Part shown: positions 8,022 through 16,251 of the stretch, one piece after another
Layout: every line of letters starts with the position of its first letter
Numbering within the stretch: the first letter of the stretch is position 1
NCBI GenBank assembly: GCA_947472995.1
Contig: CANJBO010000012.1
Coordinates: forward strand, 1-50,435
Reading direction: 5' to 3'
DNA length: 50,435 bases
Source: Chloroflexota bacterium
GTDB taxonomy: Bacteria; Chloroflexota; Dehalococcoidia; UBA2979
Position numbers and translations under genes: made by a program
The notes under the pieces: generated by a model
What the model was told of the DNA's origin: nothing
Seen by the model: only the letters and a program-made list of their open reading frames with translations
Database searches by the model: none

Positions 8022-8606
8022 GTGACCCGAGACCCGGGCGAGACGCCGGAATCGGCGCAGGAAGAAGTCCTCGGCCCCCTCGTGCGCGTCATCGAGGAGG
8101 CTGCGTCGGACGCGCCGTGGGCGCTCATCGGCGCGTCGGCGCTGCGCCTGCAGGGCGCGCCGGCTCACTCGCCCAACCTCGAGTTCATGACTAGCGAGCA
8201 GGTGCTCCTGACGCTGGGCGAGATGCTCCAGGTCCGCCCGGACTGGGGGCAGGGCGCGCACCTCGCGGCGAACCGCCTGCACTTCATGCGCCACGGCGTG
8301 CCGGTCTTCGTGTTCAGCGACCCCGTCTTCCACGGCCCGTACGACTCGCTCGCCCCGCGCGAGATCCCCTCGCTGTGGGACGCGCGCTGCCGCGTCGAGG
8401 TGAACGGCGTGGGCGTCCTCTGCACCCCGCTGGAGTGGGAGCTGGTGCTGGCCGTGGTGCTCGGCGCCAGCAGCCGTATCGAGGCGCTGCGCGAGCGCAT
8501 GGTGGGCGACGGCTACGACAGCCGCCTCGTCGTGCGCCTGCTCCGCGAGGGCCGCGTGACCGCCGACACCGAGGAAGCCGTCTGGGCGGTCCTCGAACGG
8601 CGTTAA
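8022..8606 (+). CDS. Nucleotidyltransferase-like protein lacking the catalytic Asp pair
   Basis: The 194-residue product starts at GTG 8022, with AAGGGGG upstream. The segment PWALIGASALRLQGAPAHSP resembles the GG/S and following strand of minimal nucleotidyltransferases (AbiEii/MNT type). In those proteins the next strand carries a D-x-D metal pair; here it reads NLEFMT, so Asn52 and Glu54 replace the Asp residues. The remainder has mixed helices, including a Trp-Glu segment about 145 (TPLEWELVLAVVLG) similar to the linker helix of that family. Activity is doubtful; a binding or regulatory role is possible. It stands alone, with no toxin-antitoxin partner visible next to it. Confidence 0.5.
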   Translation: MTRDPGETPESAQEEVLGPLVRVIEEAASDAPWALIGASALRLQGAPAHSPNLEFMTSEQVLLTLGEMLQVRPDWGQGAHLAANRLHFMRHGVPVFVFSDPVFHGPYDSLAPREIPSLWDARCRVEVNGVGVLCTPLEWELVLAVVLGASSRIEALRERMVGDGYDSRLVVRLLREGRVTADTEEAVWAVLERR

Positions 8607-8618
8607 TTTGCGGGCGCA

Positions 8619-8635
8619 GGCCGGGATACCCGGCC
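8619..8635. terminator. Short hairpin terminator
   Basis: GGCCGGG (8619-8625) pairs perfectly with CCCGGCC (8629-8635) around a 3-base ATA loop, 13 bases after the stop of the nucleotidyltransferase-like gene. No T run follows. Confidence 0.5.
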
Positions 8636-8726
8636 CGCCCTCCGGGAGGTCGCGGGACGTCCCGGCCACCTTCAGAGCGACCGGCCGCTACGATGCCTCG
8701 AACGTGACGTACGCCGGAGCCGCCCC

Positions 8727-9767
8727 ATGCCGATGACCGTCGGTGTCGACATCCCGAACGACCTCGCGACGATCGCCGAGGATGCGCGCCGCCTCGAGGC
8801 GATGGGCGTCGACGCCGTGTTCGTCGGCGAGACGCAGCACAACCCGTTCCTGCCGCTCGTCCTCATCGCGGAGCACACGCAGCGCATGACGTTCGGCACG
8901 TCGGTCGCGATCGCGTTCCCGCGCGTGCCCCACGTCACGGCGAACATCGCGTGGGACCTGTCGAGGTACTCCGGGGGGCGCTTCGTCCTCGGCCTCGGCA
9001 CGCAGGTGAAAGCGCACAACGAGCGCCGCTTCTCGGTGCCGTGGGCGCCGCCGGGGCCCCGGCTGCGCGAGTACGTGGAGTGCATGCGCGCGATCTGGGA
9101 CTCGTGGCAGCACGGCACGAAGCCGGCGTACGAGGGCGAGTTCTACCGCTACCGCCTGACGAGCCCGTTCTTCAACCCCGGCCCGATCGAGCATCCCGCG
9201 ATCCCGGTCGTGATCTCCGCGGTGAACCCGTTCAACGCGCGCCTCGCCGGCGAGGTGTGCGATGGCATCACGATCCACGCCTTCAGCACGTTCCGCTACA
9301 CGCGCGAGGTGCTGATCCCCGCGCTGCACGAGGGCGCACGCAGCGTGGGTCGCAGCCTCGACGGGCTGCACGTGCAGGGCGGCGGCTTCGTCGTCACCGG
9401 CCGTGACGCCCGCGAGGTCGAGGAGGCCCGCGAGCGCACGCGCCGCCAGCTCTCCTTCTATGCCTCGACGCGCTCGTACGCGAACGTGATGACGTTCCAC
9501 GGCTGGGAGGACCAGGCCGCGCAGCTCCGCCGCCTCTCGATCGATTCGCAGTGGGACGAGATGGCGCGCGTGATCACGGACGACATCCTCGACGAGTTCT
9601 GCGTCATCGGCACGTGGGACGAGCTGCCCGCGGCGGCGCGCGCCAAGCTCGCCGGCACCAACACCCGCGTCACGCTCCCCCTCGACCCCACCACCCCCGA
9701 CGAGGATGCCCACCTCGCCGAGATCATCGCCGCGGTGAAGACGATCCCGGCGCTGGGGGAGATGTAG
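8727..9767 (+). CDS. LLM-class F420-dependent oxidoreductase
   Basis: The 346-residue product has luciferase-like monooxygenase (LLM) features: MTVGVDIP at the first strand, GVDAVFVGETQHNPF, the SGGRFVLGLGTQV loop, FNPGPIEHPAIPVVIS and AGEVCDGITIHAFST. Related proteins use coenzyme F420 (or FMN) to oxidise or reduce varied substrates in the cytoplasm; the substrate is unknown. F420 use is supported by the overall match and by two more F420-type proteins in this window, but is not proven. The start is ATG 8727 or ATG 8733; GGAG precedes the first. It is followed by a 280-base gap and appears monocistronic. Confidence 0.85.
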   Translation: MPMTVGVDIPNDLATIAEDARRLEAMGVDAVFVGETQHNPFLPLVLIAEHTQRMTFGTSVAIAFPRVPHVTANIAWDLSRYSGGRFVLGLGTQVKAHNERRFSVPWAPPGPRLREYVECMRAIWDSWQHGTKPAYEGEFYRYRLTSPFFNPGPIEHPAIPVVISAVNPFNARLAGEVCDGITIHAFSTFRYTREVLIPALHEGARSVGRSLDGLHVQGGGFVVTGRDAREVEEARERTRRQLSFYASTRSYANVMTFHGWEDQAAQLRRLSIDSQWDEMARVITDDILDEFCVIGTWDELPAAARAKLAGTNTRVTLPLDPTTPDEDAHLAEIIAAVKTIPALGEM

Positions 9768-10048
9768 ACGGCCGCTATATCCCAACTCATACGAAGTATG
9801 AGAAGCGTTCTTGTATTGGGGTTGAATTTCCTCGCTGCGCTCCGACGATGGGAGATAGCGAAGGAGTCACGACATGGGATACGTCGCGAATGTTCACAGA
9901 TGGGGCGGAAATCTCCGATGGCATGTACGAGAGCGATGCGCGAGCGCGCGCAGCAGCGCTGGCCCTCTGCACGAGATGACATGGGACAAGGCGCGACTGC
10001 TAGGTCACGAGCCTTGCGGCAATTGCGCTAGGCCCGTCCGCCCCTAGG
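9768..10048. other. Intergenic region of atypical composition
   Basis: The region holds several less GC-rich patches and stop codons in most frames. A 77-codon frame (9798-10031) lacks a ribosome site and has no recognisable similarity. The only clear structure is an inverted repeat at 9786-9802. It may be an island relic or the 3-prime regions of convergent transcripts. Confidence 0.4.
9786..9802. promoter_or_regulatory. 7-bp inverted repeat CTCATAC-GAA-GTATGAG
   Basis: A perfect 7-bp palindrome with a 3-base spacer lies 18 bases after the LLM gene stop. It could be a weak terminator or an operator; function is unknown. Confidence 0.4.
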
Positions 10049-11203
10049 CTACTTCCCCGCCCGCAGCCGCGCGGTCGCCTCGCGGCCGATGCGCTGCCAG
10101 CGGCGCGTGGCGTCGAGGTGCACGGCGTCGACGCGCGAGGTGTCGCGGGCCATGCGTTCGAAGAGGCGCGCGAGGCCCTCGACGTCGCCGAGGTGCACGG
10201 TCTCGGCGGCGATGCGGTTCTTCGCGCCGGCGTTGTGGTAGTTGCCCAGCGCCATGCACGCTGCGCCGGTCTCATAGCCCATCAGGTCGTACGCCGTCGC
10301 CTCGGTCGTGCCGCCGTCCATGAGCTTGCGCTGGTAGCGGAACCCCTCGGCGCCTCGACCAGCAACGGCGTCCTCGGCGGCGAGCTCGCGCGCGACCTGC
10401 GTCATCCACATCGTCACGCGCGGCGAGAAGATGTGCTGCACGTCGCCGACGCGGATGATCGGCCCTGCGCCCTGCTCGGCGCGGCCCCCGGCCATCGAGG
10501 AGCACTCCACCGCAACCACCAGCGCGCCCTCGGGCAGCGCGTGCGCGCGCGCGACGGCGGCAGCGCCGATGAGCCCGGACTCCTCGGCGCGCGTGAACAG
10601 GCCCAGGACGTGGCCCGGCGCGCCGCTCGCGGCCATGCGGTCGAGCGCCGCCAGCACGGACACCGCACCGGCGAGGTCGTCGCACTGTCGCGCGTGGACG
10701 ATCTGCCCGCGGATGCGGCACTCCTCGACGTCCCACAACGCGTAGTCGCCGACCTCGGCGCTGCTCTCTGCATCGAGGTTCGCCGTCGCGCCGAGGAGAC
10801 GCCCGCTCGACGGTGGCTGGGAGGCCTCGATGCGCGCGATCGTCGCCGTGCCGCACGTGACGCCGTCCGCGCCGTAGAGGCGCACGCGCTCGCCGACGCC
10901 GTACGCCGCGGAGATGCCGCCGCGGAACGCGAGCGTGAGCCGACGCCCCTTCACCGCCTCGACGATGAAGCCGGGGTGGTCGATGTGCGCGCCGAGGACG
11001 AGCGGGCGCCGGCCGCGCCCCTTCTGGTACTCGATCAGCACGTTGCCGCCGGCGACCTCGCGGAATGAGAGTGCGCGCTCCTCGGCGAAGGCGCGCAGCG
11101 CCGTGACGACGAGGTCCTCGCGGAACGAGATCGAGGGGATGCTGACGATCTGGCGCATGAGGTCGGCGATCGGGACGGGCGTGCGCGGCTGCGATGTGGG
11201 CAT
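10049..11203 (-). CDS. M42-like zinc aminopeptidase
   Basis: The 384-residue product carries metal-peptidase signatures in order. It has LGAHIDHPGFIVEAV with the first His and Asp, RQCDDLAGAVSVLAAL with the bridging Asp, TRAEESGLIGA with the catalytic Glu pair, and YHNAGAKNRIAAETVHLGDVEGL with the last His. M42 (and related M20) enzymes are cytoplasmic co-catalytic zinc exopeptidases that remove N-terminal residues from peptides. The first motif is HxDHPG rather than the usual HxDEIG, so this is a divergent subgroup. Start at 11203: GAGGAG lies upstream and 96 bases separate it from the divergent methyltransferase gene. Confidence 0.8.
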   Translation of the reverse strand: MPTSQPRTPVPIADLMRQIVSIPSISFREDLVVTALRAFAEERALSFREVAGGNVLIEYQKGRGRRPLVLGAHIDHPGFIVEAVKGRRLTLAFRGGISAAYGVGERVRLYGADGVTCGTATIARIEASQPPSSGRLLGATANLDAESSAEVGDYALWDVEECRIRGQIVHARQCDDLAGAVSVLAALDRMAASGAPGHVLGLFTRAEESGLIGAAAVARAHALPEGALVVAVECSSMAGGRAEQGAGPIIRVGDVQHIFSPRVTMWMTQVARELAAEDAVAGRGAEGFRYQRKLMDGGTTEATAYDLMGYETGAACMALGNYHNAGAKNRIAAETVHLGDVEGLARLFERMARDTSRVDAVHLDATRRWQRIGREATARLRAGK

Positions 11204-11299
11204 GGCGGGCTCCTCGGCAGCATCGTAGCGAGGCGAGGCATGGTGCGCCCGCCGCTCCCACCACTCGCCGCGCGCCGTCACCGCCCGTACCATCGAGGC

Positions 11300-12613
11300 A
11301 TGACATCCCTCGACGCTCGCGGCTCCCTCTCTCCTGAGGTCGTGTGGCCCACGCCCTCCCGTCCCGACCCTGCGCCCGTGCGCTCCACCGGCAAGCGCGC
11401 GCGCGAGGCGAACCGCCCCCTGCCGCCGATCGAGCTGGAGCTGACCGGGTTCGCCGCGGGCGGGCGCGCCGTCGGCCACGCCGAGGACGGGCGCGTCGTG
11501 TTCGTGGAGTACGGCATCCCCGGCGAGCGCGTCGTCGCCGAGATCACCGATGAGCACCCCGGCTACCTCGAGGCGACCGCCGTGCAGGTGCTGCGTGCGT
11601 CGGAGCATCGCGTCGAGGCGCCCTGCCGGTACTTCGGCAAGTGCGGCGGCTGCCAGGTGCAGCACATCGCGTACGACGAGCAGCTGCGCCTGAAGGCGGA
11701 GGTCGTGCGCGACCAACTCCAGCGCATCGGCAAGTTCGAGGCCGACGAGGCGCGCGACCTCGTCCTGCCGATGCTGGGCATGGACGATCCGTGGCACTAC
11801 CGCAACCACGTGCGCTTCACGGTGCGGCGCGACGGCGAGATCGGCTTCATGCAGCGCGGCACGCACCGCTTCATGCGCATCGACGAGTGCCTGATCGCGA
11901 GCGATCGCGTGAACGAGATCCTCGACGCGACGCAGGACCGCACGATGCAGACGCGGCAGCTCTCCGTGCGCGTCGGCGAGCACACCGACGAGCTGATGGT
12001 GCAGCCGAAGGTGCAATGGCGCACCGGCCGCGCCCACGGCAAGCTCGAGAGCGGACAGTCCTCGTACCACGAGTCGCTGCTCGGCACGTCGTACCGCATC
12101 TCCGGGCCGGCGTTCTTCCAGGTGAACACACGACAGGCCGAGCGCCTCGTCGCGCTGGTGCTCGACCACGTGCGCGAGGTGTCGCCGCGCGTCGTCATCG
12201 ACGCGTACGCGGGCGTCGGCACGTTCGCCGCGCAGCTCGCCGCCGAGGTGGAGCACGTCGTGACGATCGAGGAGTCCGCCGCGGCGGGCGTGGACGCGCT
12301 GGAGAACCTGGGCGCGTTCACCAACGTGACGCGCGTCATGGGGAAGGTGGAGGACACGCTGCCCGGCATGACGCCCGCGCCCGACGTGGTCGTGATCGAC
12401 CCGCCGCGCGCCGGCATCTACGCCAGCGTGGTGCAAGCGATCCTCGACTCCGCGGCGAAGCGCGTGGTTTACGTGTCGTGCGATCCGGGCACGCTGGCGC
12501 GCGACCTGCGGCTGTTCGTGGACGGCGGCTTCACCATCGGCAGCATCCAGCCCGTCGACATGTTCCCGCACACGCAGCACATCGAGTGCGTGACCGTCCT
12601 CGATCGCGAGTAG
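11300..12613 (+). CDS. rlmD: 23S rRNA (uracil-C5)-methyltransferase, RlmD/TrmA family
   Basis: The 437-residue product has an N-terminal TRAM-like strand domain (about 40-100) and an iron-sulfur motif with Cys 109, 115 and 118 (APCRYFGKCGGCQ). The SAM domain carries DAYAGVGTFA and PPRAG, and the catalytic Cys lies in VYVSCDPGTLARDL. In the family the enzyme methylates C5 of a uridine in 23S rRNA or tRNA; which site applies is uncertain. Start at 11300: the ribosome site is weak (GAGG directly upstream). The maf gene begins 4 bases after the stop, so the two are likely co-transcribed. Confidence 0.85.
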   Translation: MTSLDARGSLSPEVVWPTPSRPDPAPVRSTGKRAREANRPLPPIELELTGFAAGGRAVGHAEDGRVVFVEYGIPGERVVAEITDEHPGYLEATAVQVLRASEHRVEAPCRYFGKCGGCQVQHIAYDEQLRLKAEVVRDQLQRIGKFEADEARDLVLPMLGMDDPWHYRNHVRFTVRRDGEIGFMQRGTHRFMRIDECLIASDRVNEILDATQDRTMQTRQLSVRVGEHTDELMVQPKVQWRTGRAHGKLESGQSSYHESLLGTSYRISGPAFFQVNTRQAERLVALVLDHVREVSPRVVIDAYAGVGTFAAQLAAEVEHVVTIEESAAAGVDALENLGAFTNVTRVMGKVEDTLPGMTPAPDVVVIDPPRAGIYASVVQAILDSAAKRVVYVSCDPGTLARDLRLFVDGGFTIGSIQPVDMFPHTQHIECVTVLDRE

Positions 12614-12617
12614 CAGC

Positions 12618-13229
12618 GTGGCCCCGCGTCTCGTCCTCGCCTCCGGATCGCCTCGACGCCGCGAGCTGCTCGCTGCGCTCGACGTGCCGTTCGAGGTGGA
12701 CCCAGCCGACGTCGACGAGACGACCGACGAGCGCGATCCCGCGCGCGTCGCCGAGGACCTCGCGCTGCTGAAGGCGCACACGGTCGCCGCGCGGCAGTCC
12801 GGCGCGATCGTGATCGGCAGCGACACCGTCGTCGCCCTCGACGACACGCTGCTCGGCAAGCCTGCCGACGCCGACGAGGCACGCGCGATGCTGCGCTCGC
12901 TGCGCGGGCGCATGCACGAGGTGGTGACCGGCGTCGCCGTGGTCGCGAACGGGATCGCGCGCGTCACCCACTCGCGCTCGGTGATCGTGATGCGCGACTA
13001 CGCCGACGATGAGATCGAGGCGTTCATCGCGACGGGCTCGCCGTTCGACAAGGCCGGCGGCTACGCGAGCCAGGACCCCATGTTCGCGCCCACCGCGCGG
13101 ATCGAGGGCTGCGCGTGCGGCGTGGTCGGTCTGCCGGTGCGCACGCTGCGCGATCTGCTGCGGGACGCGGGCCTCGAGGTGGCCGGGACGCCACCGGCGT
13201 TCTGCGCCGACTGCACTGCTCGCTGGTAA
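12618..13229 (+). CDS. maf: Maf-like nucleotide pyrophosphatase
   Basis: The 203-residue product matches Maf/Ham1-type proteins: LVLASGSPRRRELL at the N-terminus, a later IGSDTVVALDDTLLGKP core, RGRMHEVVTGVAV and GSPFDKAGGYASQD. These hydrolyse non-canonical or modified NTPs (dTTP, UTP, m7GTP, depending on member), acting in housecleaning and septum control. Start at 12618 is GTG. It begins 4 bases after the RlmD-like gene, suggesting one operon. A short extension with two Cys (CADC) ends the protein. It is convergent with the small LiaF-operon gene that ends at 13263. Confidence 0.9.
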   Translation: MAPRLVLASGSPRRRELLAALDVPFEVDPADVDETTDERDPARVAEDLALLKAHTVAARQSGAIVIGSDTVVALDDTLLGKPADADEARAMLRSLRGRMHEVVTGVAVVANGIARVTHSRSVIVMRDYADDEIEAFIATGSPFDKAGGYASQDPMFAPTARIEGCACGVVGLPVRTLRDLLRDAGLEVAGTPPAFCADCTARW

Positions 13230-13262
13230 CTGCGCGTTGGTAGCCGGGCGCTTGGTAGCGCG

Positions 13263-13451
13263 TTACGCGTCGTCCTCGTCGCCCGTCATCGCGACCGGCG
13301 CGATGCAGTCGGGGTCGTCGAGGTCGCACGCGACGCCATCGGCGTCGACGGCGAGGAACTGCAGCGTCGGGATGACCGGGAGCGGACGGCGCGCGGGCGC
13401 CTCGATCGCCGCGGGCTCGTCGTCGCGCGGCTCGGGACGTGCGTCGCTCAT
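13263..13451 (-). CDS. Small acidic protein of the LiaF-type operon
   Basis: This 62-residue protein begins MSDARPEPRDDEPAAIEAP and contains a short hydrophobic patch (VIPTLQFLAV), two Cys eight residues apart (CDLDDPDC) and an acidic end. I do not recognise a family. Its ATG overlaps the stop of the upstream LiaF-like gene by the ATGA arrangement, so translation is probably coupled. It is too short and acidic to be a membrane protein. A regulatory or partner role for the LiaF-like protein is inference from position only. Confidence 0.6.
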   Translation of the reverse strand: MSDARPEPRDDEPAAIEAPARRPLPVIPTLQFLAVDADGVACDLDDPDCIAPVAMTGDEDDA

Positions 13452-14014
13452 CGTTCGCTCCTCACCACCAGCAACTCGCCGACGAAGGTCGACACGCGCA
13501 GCTTGAGGCGGCGCGGGGCTGCCTCGTACCCGTCGGTGCGCACCGCGATGTCGCGGATGACGCCCTCCTCGCGCGTGCCGAGGACGTCCACCGTGCCGAC
13601 GAACGTCTGCGCCGTCACGTCCAGCGCGAGGTCGCGCGGGGCGCGCACCTGGATCGTGCCGAGCCAGCACAGCAGCGTCAGCTCCGTCTCGCCCTCGGGC
13701 AGCGTCGCGCGCCGGAGGTCGAGGTGGATGTCGCCGATCACGGTGCGCACCACGGCGTCGTCGACGTGCCATTCCTCGGCGGAGCGCACGTGGCCGAAGG
13801 TGCGGCTGAGCTGTCGCGCGAACTTCCGCACGCGCATCGCCGCGAGCATCGACAGCACGCCGAGGATGATCAGGCCAATGCCGAGGCCGCCCTCGACGAG
13901 GCGGAGCGTGCCGATGCGGTGCACGCCGGCGCTGTCCACGAGCACGAGCGCGCCGAGCAGCGCCAGGTACGTCCCCAGCGACAGCGCGAACACGTCGCCG
14001 AGGCGGGAGGTCAC
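13448..14014 (-). CDS. LiaF-like cell-envelope stress protein (YvqF-type C-terminal domain)
   Basis: The 188-residue product starts with two membrane segments (about 8-26 and 34-56, LGLIILGVLSMLAAM), then a beta-helix-like domain (about 85-185) with repeated short strands (DDAVVRTVIGDIHLDL, GTIQVRAP, FVGTVDVLGTREE, FVGELLVVRSER). This is the LiaF/VraT-type C-terminal domain, which in Firmicutes restrains a membrane-damage-sensing kinase. No kinase or regulator gene is beside it, so the role here is uncertain. The start is GTG 14014, which overlaps the stop of the upstream small membrane gene (GTGA). Its stop overlaps the next ATG, giving a tight three-gene unit. Confidence 0.7.
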   Translation of the reverse strand: MTSRLGDVFALSLGTYLALLGALVLVDSAGVHRIGTLRLVEGGLGIGLIILGVLSMLAAMRVRKFARQLSRTFGHVRSAEEWHVDDAVVRTVIGDIHLDLRRATLPEGETELTLLCWLGTIQVRAPRDLALDVTAQTFVGTVDVLGTREEGVIRDIAVRTDGYEAAPRRLKLRVSTFVGELLVVRSER

Positions 14015-14175
14015 CGGCGGCGCCAGCTCCGGCGCACGCGGTCGTAGATGATCGTGATGCCACCGGCGATGAGGATGACGGGCCACAGCTCGCGGAACCC
14101 GAGCCCCGGGATCACCCCGAGCGAGTTGAGCAAGAACAGCGCCCCGAGGATCACCAGCATCACGCCGAGGGCCAT
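14011..14175 (-). CDS. Small membrane protein (LiaI/LiaF-type transmembrane segment)
   Basis: This 54-residue protein starts MALGVMLVILGALFLLNS, continues with LGFRELWPVILIAGGITI and ends with an Arg-rich tail. The pattern of two short membrane helices joined by FRELWPVILI resembles the LiaF N-terminal (DUF5668-type) membrane region. It is therefore likely a detached N-terminal part of the LiaF module. GGAGG precedes the ATG at 14175. Its stop overlaps the LiaF-like GTG, so the two halves are coupled as separate genes. Confidence 0.65.
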   Translation of the reverse strand: MALGVMLVILGALFLLNSLGVIPGLGFRELWPVILIAGGITIIYDRVRRSWRRR

Positions 14176-14234
14176 GCGTACCTCCGCTCACCGCGTGCTT
14201 TCCATTGTAGGGGTGCTGTCTCACGGCTCCGTGC

Positions 14235-14756
14235 TTACGGGACGATGAACGGCTTCGCTGAGTATCCCCCGGTAGTAGGAGCGATGCCGGCCGCAACGAC
14301 CCTCACGCAGGGGCCTGAACGCCACTGGGTGAACGCGAACTTCGCATCGAAGAAACCATCCGGGCCCACGATCACATCGACGACAGGCCCACCCACATCG
14401 CTATACGGCAGGTAAATGCCGAGTCGGTAGTTCCCTGGCTCGAGGTTGCTTCCGGTCACTGTCACCGTCTGTCCAGGCGCGGGTGCCGGAGGATCGAACC
14501 GGAGCGGCCACACGCCACTTCGGTTGCTGGCAATGAGCTCGTTGCAGATCCGAATCCAGTCGGGGTTGAACGCAAGAGGCGTCGCCGAGGGCGACAGCGG
14601 CGTGAAAGCCGGCGTCGCGGATGACGTCGGCGCCGCGGTCGGTGTGGTCGTGGGTGCCGTGGTGGTGATCGAGGGGCTGGGCGGCACCGATGTCGGTGCG
14701 ATCGCCGTACACGCGACACCAACGAGCAGCAACATACCGATGGCGAGCCGTTTCAT
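14235..14756 (-). CDS. Thr/Pro-rich lipoprotein
   Basis: The 173-residue product has an N-terminal hydrophobic signal ending in LLVGVAC, a plausible though not classic lipobox with Cys16. A Thr/Pro/Ser-rich linker follows (about 20-62), then a small folded domain (about 65-173) with APGQTVTVTGSNLEPGNY, a beta-sandwich-like pattern, and two Cys. It is probably attached to the outer face of the membrane; function unknown. The codon mix is less GC3-biased than in its neighbours, so it may be an acquisition. The ribosome site is weak. It lies 52 bases after the gltD stop on the same strand. Confidence 0.65.
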   Translation of the reverse strand: MKRLAIGMLLLVGVACTAIAPTSVPPSPSITTTAPTTTPTAAPTSSATPAFTPLSPSATPLAFNPDWIRICNELIASNRSGVWPLRFDPPAPAPGQTVTVTGSNLEPGNYRLGIYLPYSDVGGPVVDVIVGPDGFFDAKFAFTQWRSGPCVRVVAAGIAPTTGGYSAKPFIVP

Positions 14757-14808
14757 GCCCGGACTCTAGCATCGCCGGAACACGTTCTCGGACGCCGGAG
14801 CGGCGAGG

Positions 14809-16251
14809 CTAGATCGGCGACTCGAGGGCGGACTCGCCCATCAGGTAGGCGTCGATGCCGCGGGCGGCGGCGCGGCCCTCGGCGATCGCCCAGACGATGA
14901 GCGACTGGCCGCGCGTCATGTCGCCGGCGGTGAAGACGCCAGCGACGCTGGTCATCTTGTTCTCGTCCGCCCACACGTTGCCGCGGTCGGTGAGCTGCAC
15001 CGCGAGCTGCTCGACCATGCCGGGCTGCTCCGGGCCGACGAAGCCCATCGCGAGGAGCAGGAGGTCGCACTCGACCTCGAACTCCGAGCCGGGGACTTCC
15101 TGCATGACCTGGCGGCCGCCCTCGTTCACGAACTCCACGCGCACGGCGTGCAGCTTCTTCAGGACGCCGTCCTCGCCGGAGAGCGACTTCGTCAGGATGC
15201 TGTAGTCGCGGACGCCGCCCTCCTCGTGCGCCGAGGAGACGCGGTAGAGGTTGGGGTACGTCGGCCACGGCTGGCCCTGCGGGCGCTCCGCGGTCGGGCG
15301 CGGCAGCAGCTCGTACTGGAGCACCTCGGTCGCACCCTGCCGCAGCGCCGTGCCGAGGCAGTCCGCACCGGTGTCGCCGCCGCCGAGGATCACGACACGC
15401 TTGCCCTGCGCCGAGATGAACGCGTCGTCCGCGATCTCGTCGCCGGCGTTGCGCTTGTTCTGGAGCGGCAGGTACTCCATCGCGAAGTGGACGCCGCGCA
15501 GGTCGCGGCCGGGCACCTCGAGGTCACGCGGCTTCGTGGAGCCGCCCGCGAGGCAGACCGCCTCGTAGTCGGCGAGCATCTGCTTCGCGTCGATGTCGAT
15601 GCCGACGTTCACCGAGGCGCGGAACGTGACGCCCTCGGCGGTCATCTGCTCCATGCGGCGATCGACGAAGTGCTTCTCCATCTTGAAGTCGGGGATGCCG
15701 TACCGCAGCAGGCCGCCGATGCGGTCCGCGCGCTCGAACACCGTGACGTCGTGGCCGGCGCGCGCGAGCTGCTGCGCGGCGGCGAGGCCCGCGGGCCCCG
15801 ACCCGATCACGGCGACGCGCTTGCCCGTCTTCACCTCGGCGGGCTCGGGCACGATCCAGCCCTCGCGGTAGGCGTGCTCGATGATCGTGAGCTCGACCTG
15901 CTTGATCGCGACGGGGTCCTGGTTGATGCCGAGGACGCACGCGGCCTCGCACGGCGCGGGGCAGAGGCGGCCGGTGAACTCCGGGAAGTTGTTGGTGGCG
16001 TGGAGGCGGCGGATCGCCTCCTCCCACTGGTTGCGGTAGACCAGGTCGTTCCAGTCGGGGATGACGTTGCCCAGCGGGCAGCCCTGGTGGCAGAACGGGA
16101 TGCCGCAGTCCATGCAGCGCGCGGCCTGCTTGTTCAGCGCGTCGGTGGGGAAGTCCTCGTACACCTCGAGCCAGTCGTGGACGCGCTCGGCGATCGGGCG
16201 TCGCGTCGGCGTCTCGCGCCCGAACTCGAGGAAGCCCGTGGGCTTAGCCAT
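14809..16251 (-). CDS. gltD: Glutamate synthase (NADPH) small subunit
   Basis: The 480-residue product matches GltD. The N-terminal Fe-S region has [17 protein letters not shown] and CPAPCEAAC. An FAD motif GSGPAG with [11 protein letters not shown] follows, then an NADPH motif GGGDTGADC, then [15 protein letters not shown] and [15 protein letters not shown] near the end. With GltB it transfers the amide of glutamine to 2-oxoglutarate, making two glutamates, using NADPH electrons passed through FAD and Fe-S clusters. The ATG at 16251 overlaps the last codons of gltB by 8 bases, so the two are one operon. Confidence 0.95.
   Translation of the reverse strand: MAKPTGFLEFGRETPTRRPIAERVHDWLEVYEDFPTDALNKQAARCMDCGIPFCHQGCPLGNVIPDWNDLVYRNQWEEAIRRLHATNNFPEFTGRLCPAPCEAACVLGINQDPVAIKQVELTIIEHAYREGWIVPEPAEVKTGKRVAVIGSGPAGLAAAQQLARAGHDVTVFERADRIGGLLRYGIPDFKMEKHFVDRRMEQMTAEGVTFRASVNVGIDIDAKQMLADYEAVCLAGGSTKPRDLEVPGRDLRGVHFAMEYLPLQNKRNAGDEIADDAFISAQGKRVVILGGGDTGADCLGTALRQGATEVLQYELLPRPTAERPQGQPWPTYPNLYRVSSAHEEGGVRDYSILTKSLSGEDGVLKKLHAVRVEFVNEGGRQVMQEVPGSEFEVECDLLLLAMGFVGPEQPGMVEQLAVQLTDRGNVWADENKMTSVAGVFTAGDMTRGQSLIVWAIAEGRAAARGIDAYLMGESALESPI

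Noticed and set aside
9786-9802. loxP-like or att-like site
   Set aside because: The bases resemble parts of loxP only by chance; arms are 7 bp, and there is no recombinase gene or duplicated flank.
9798-10031. A 77-codon plus-strand frame
   Set aside because: No ribosome site, no familiar motif, and ordinary length for a chance frame.
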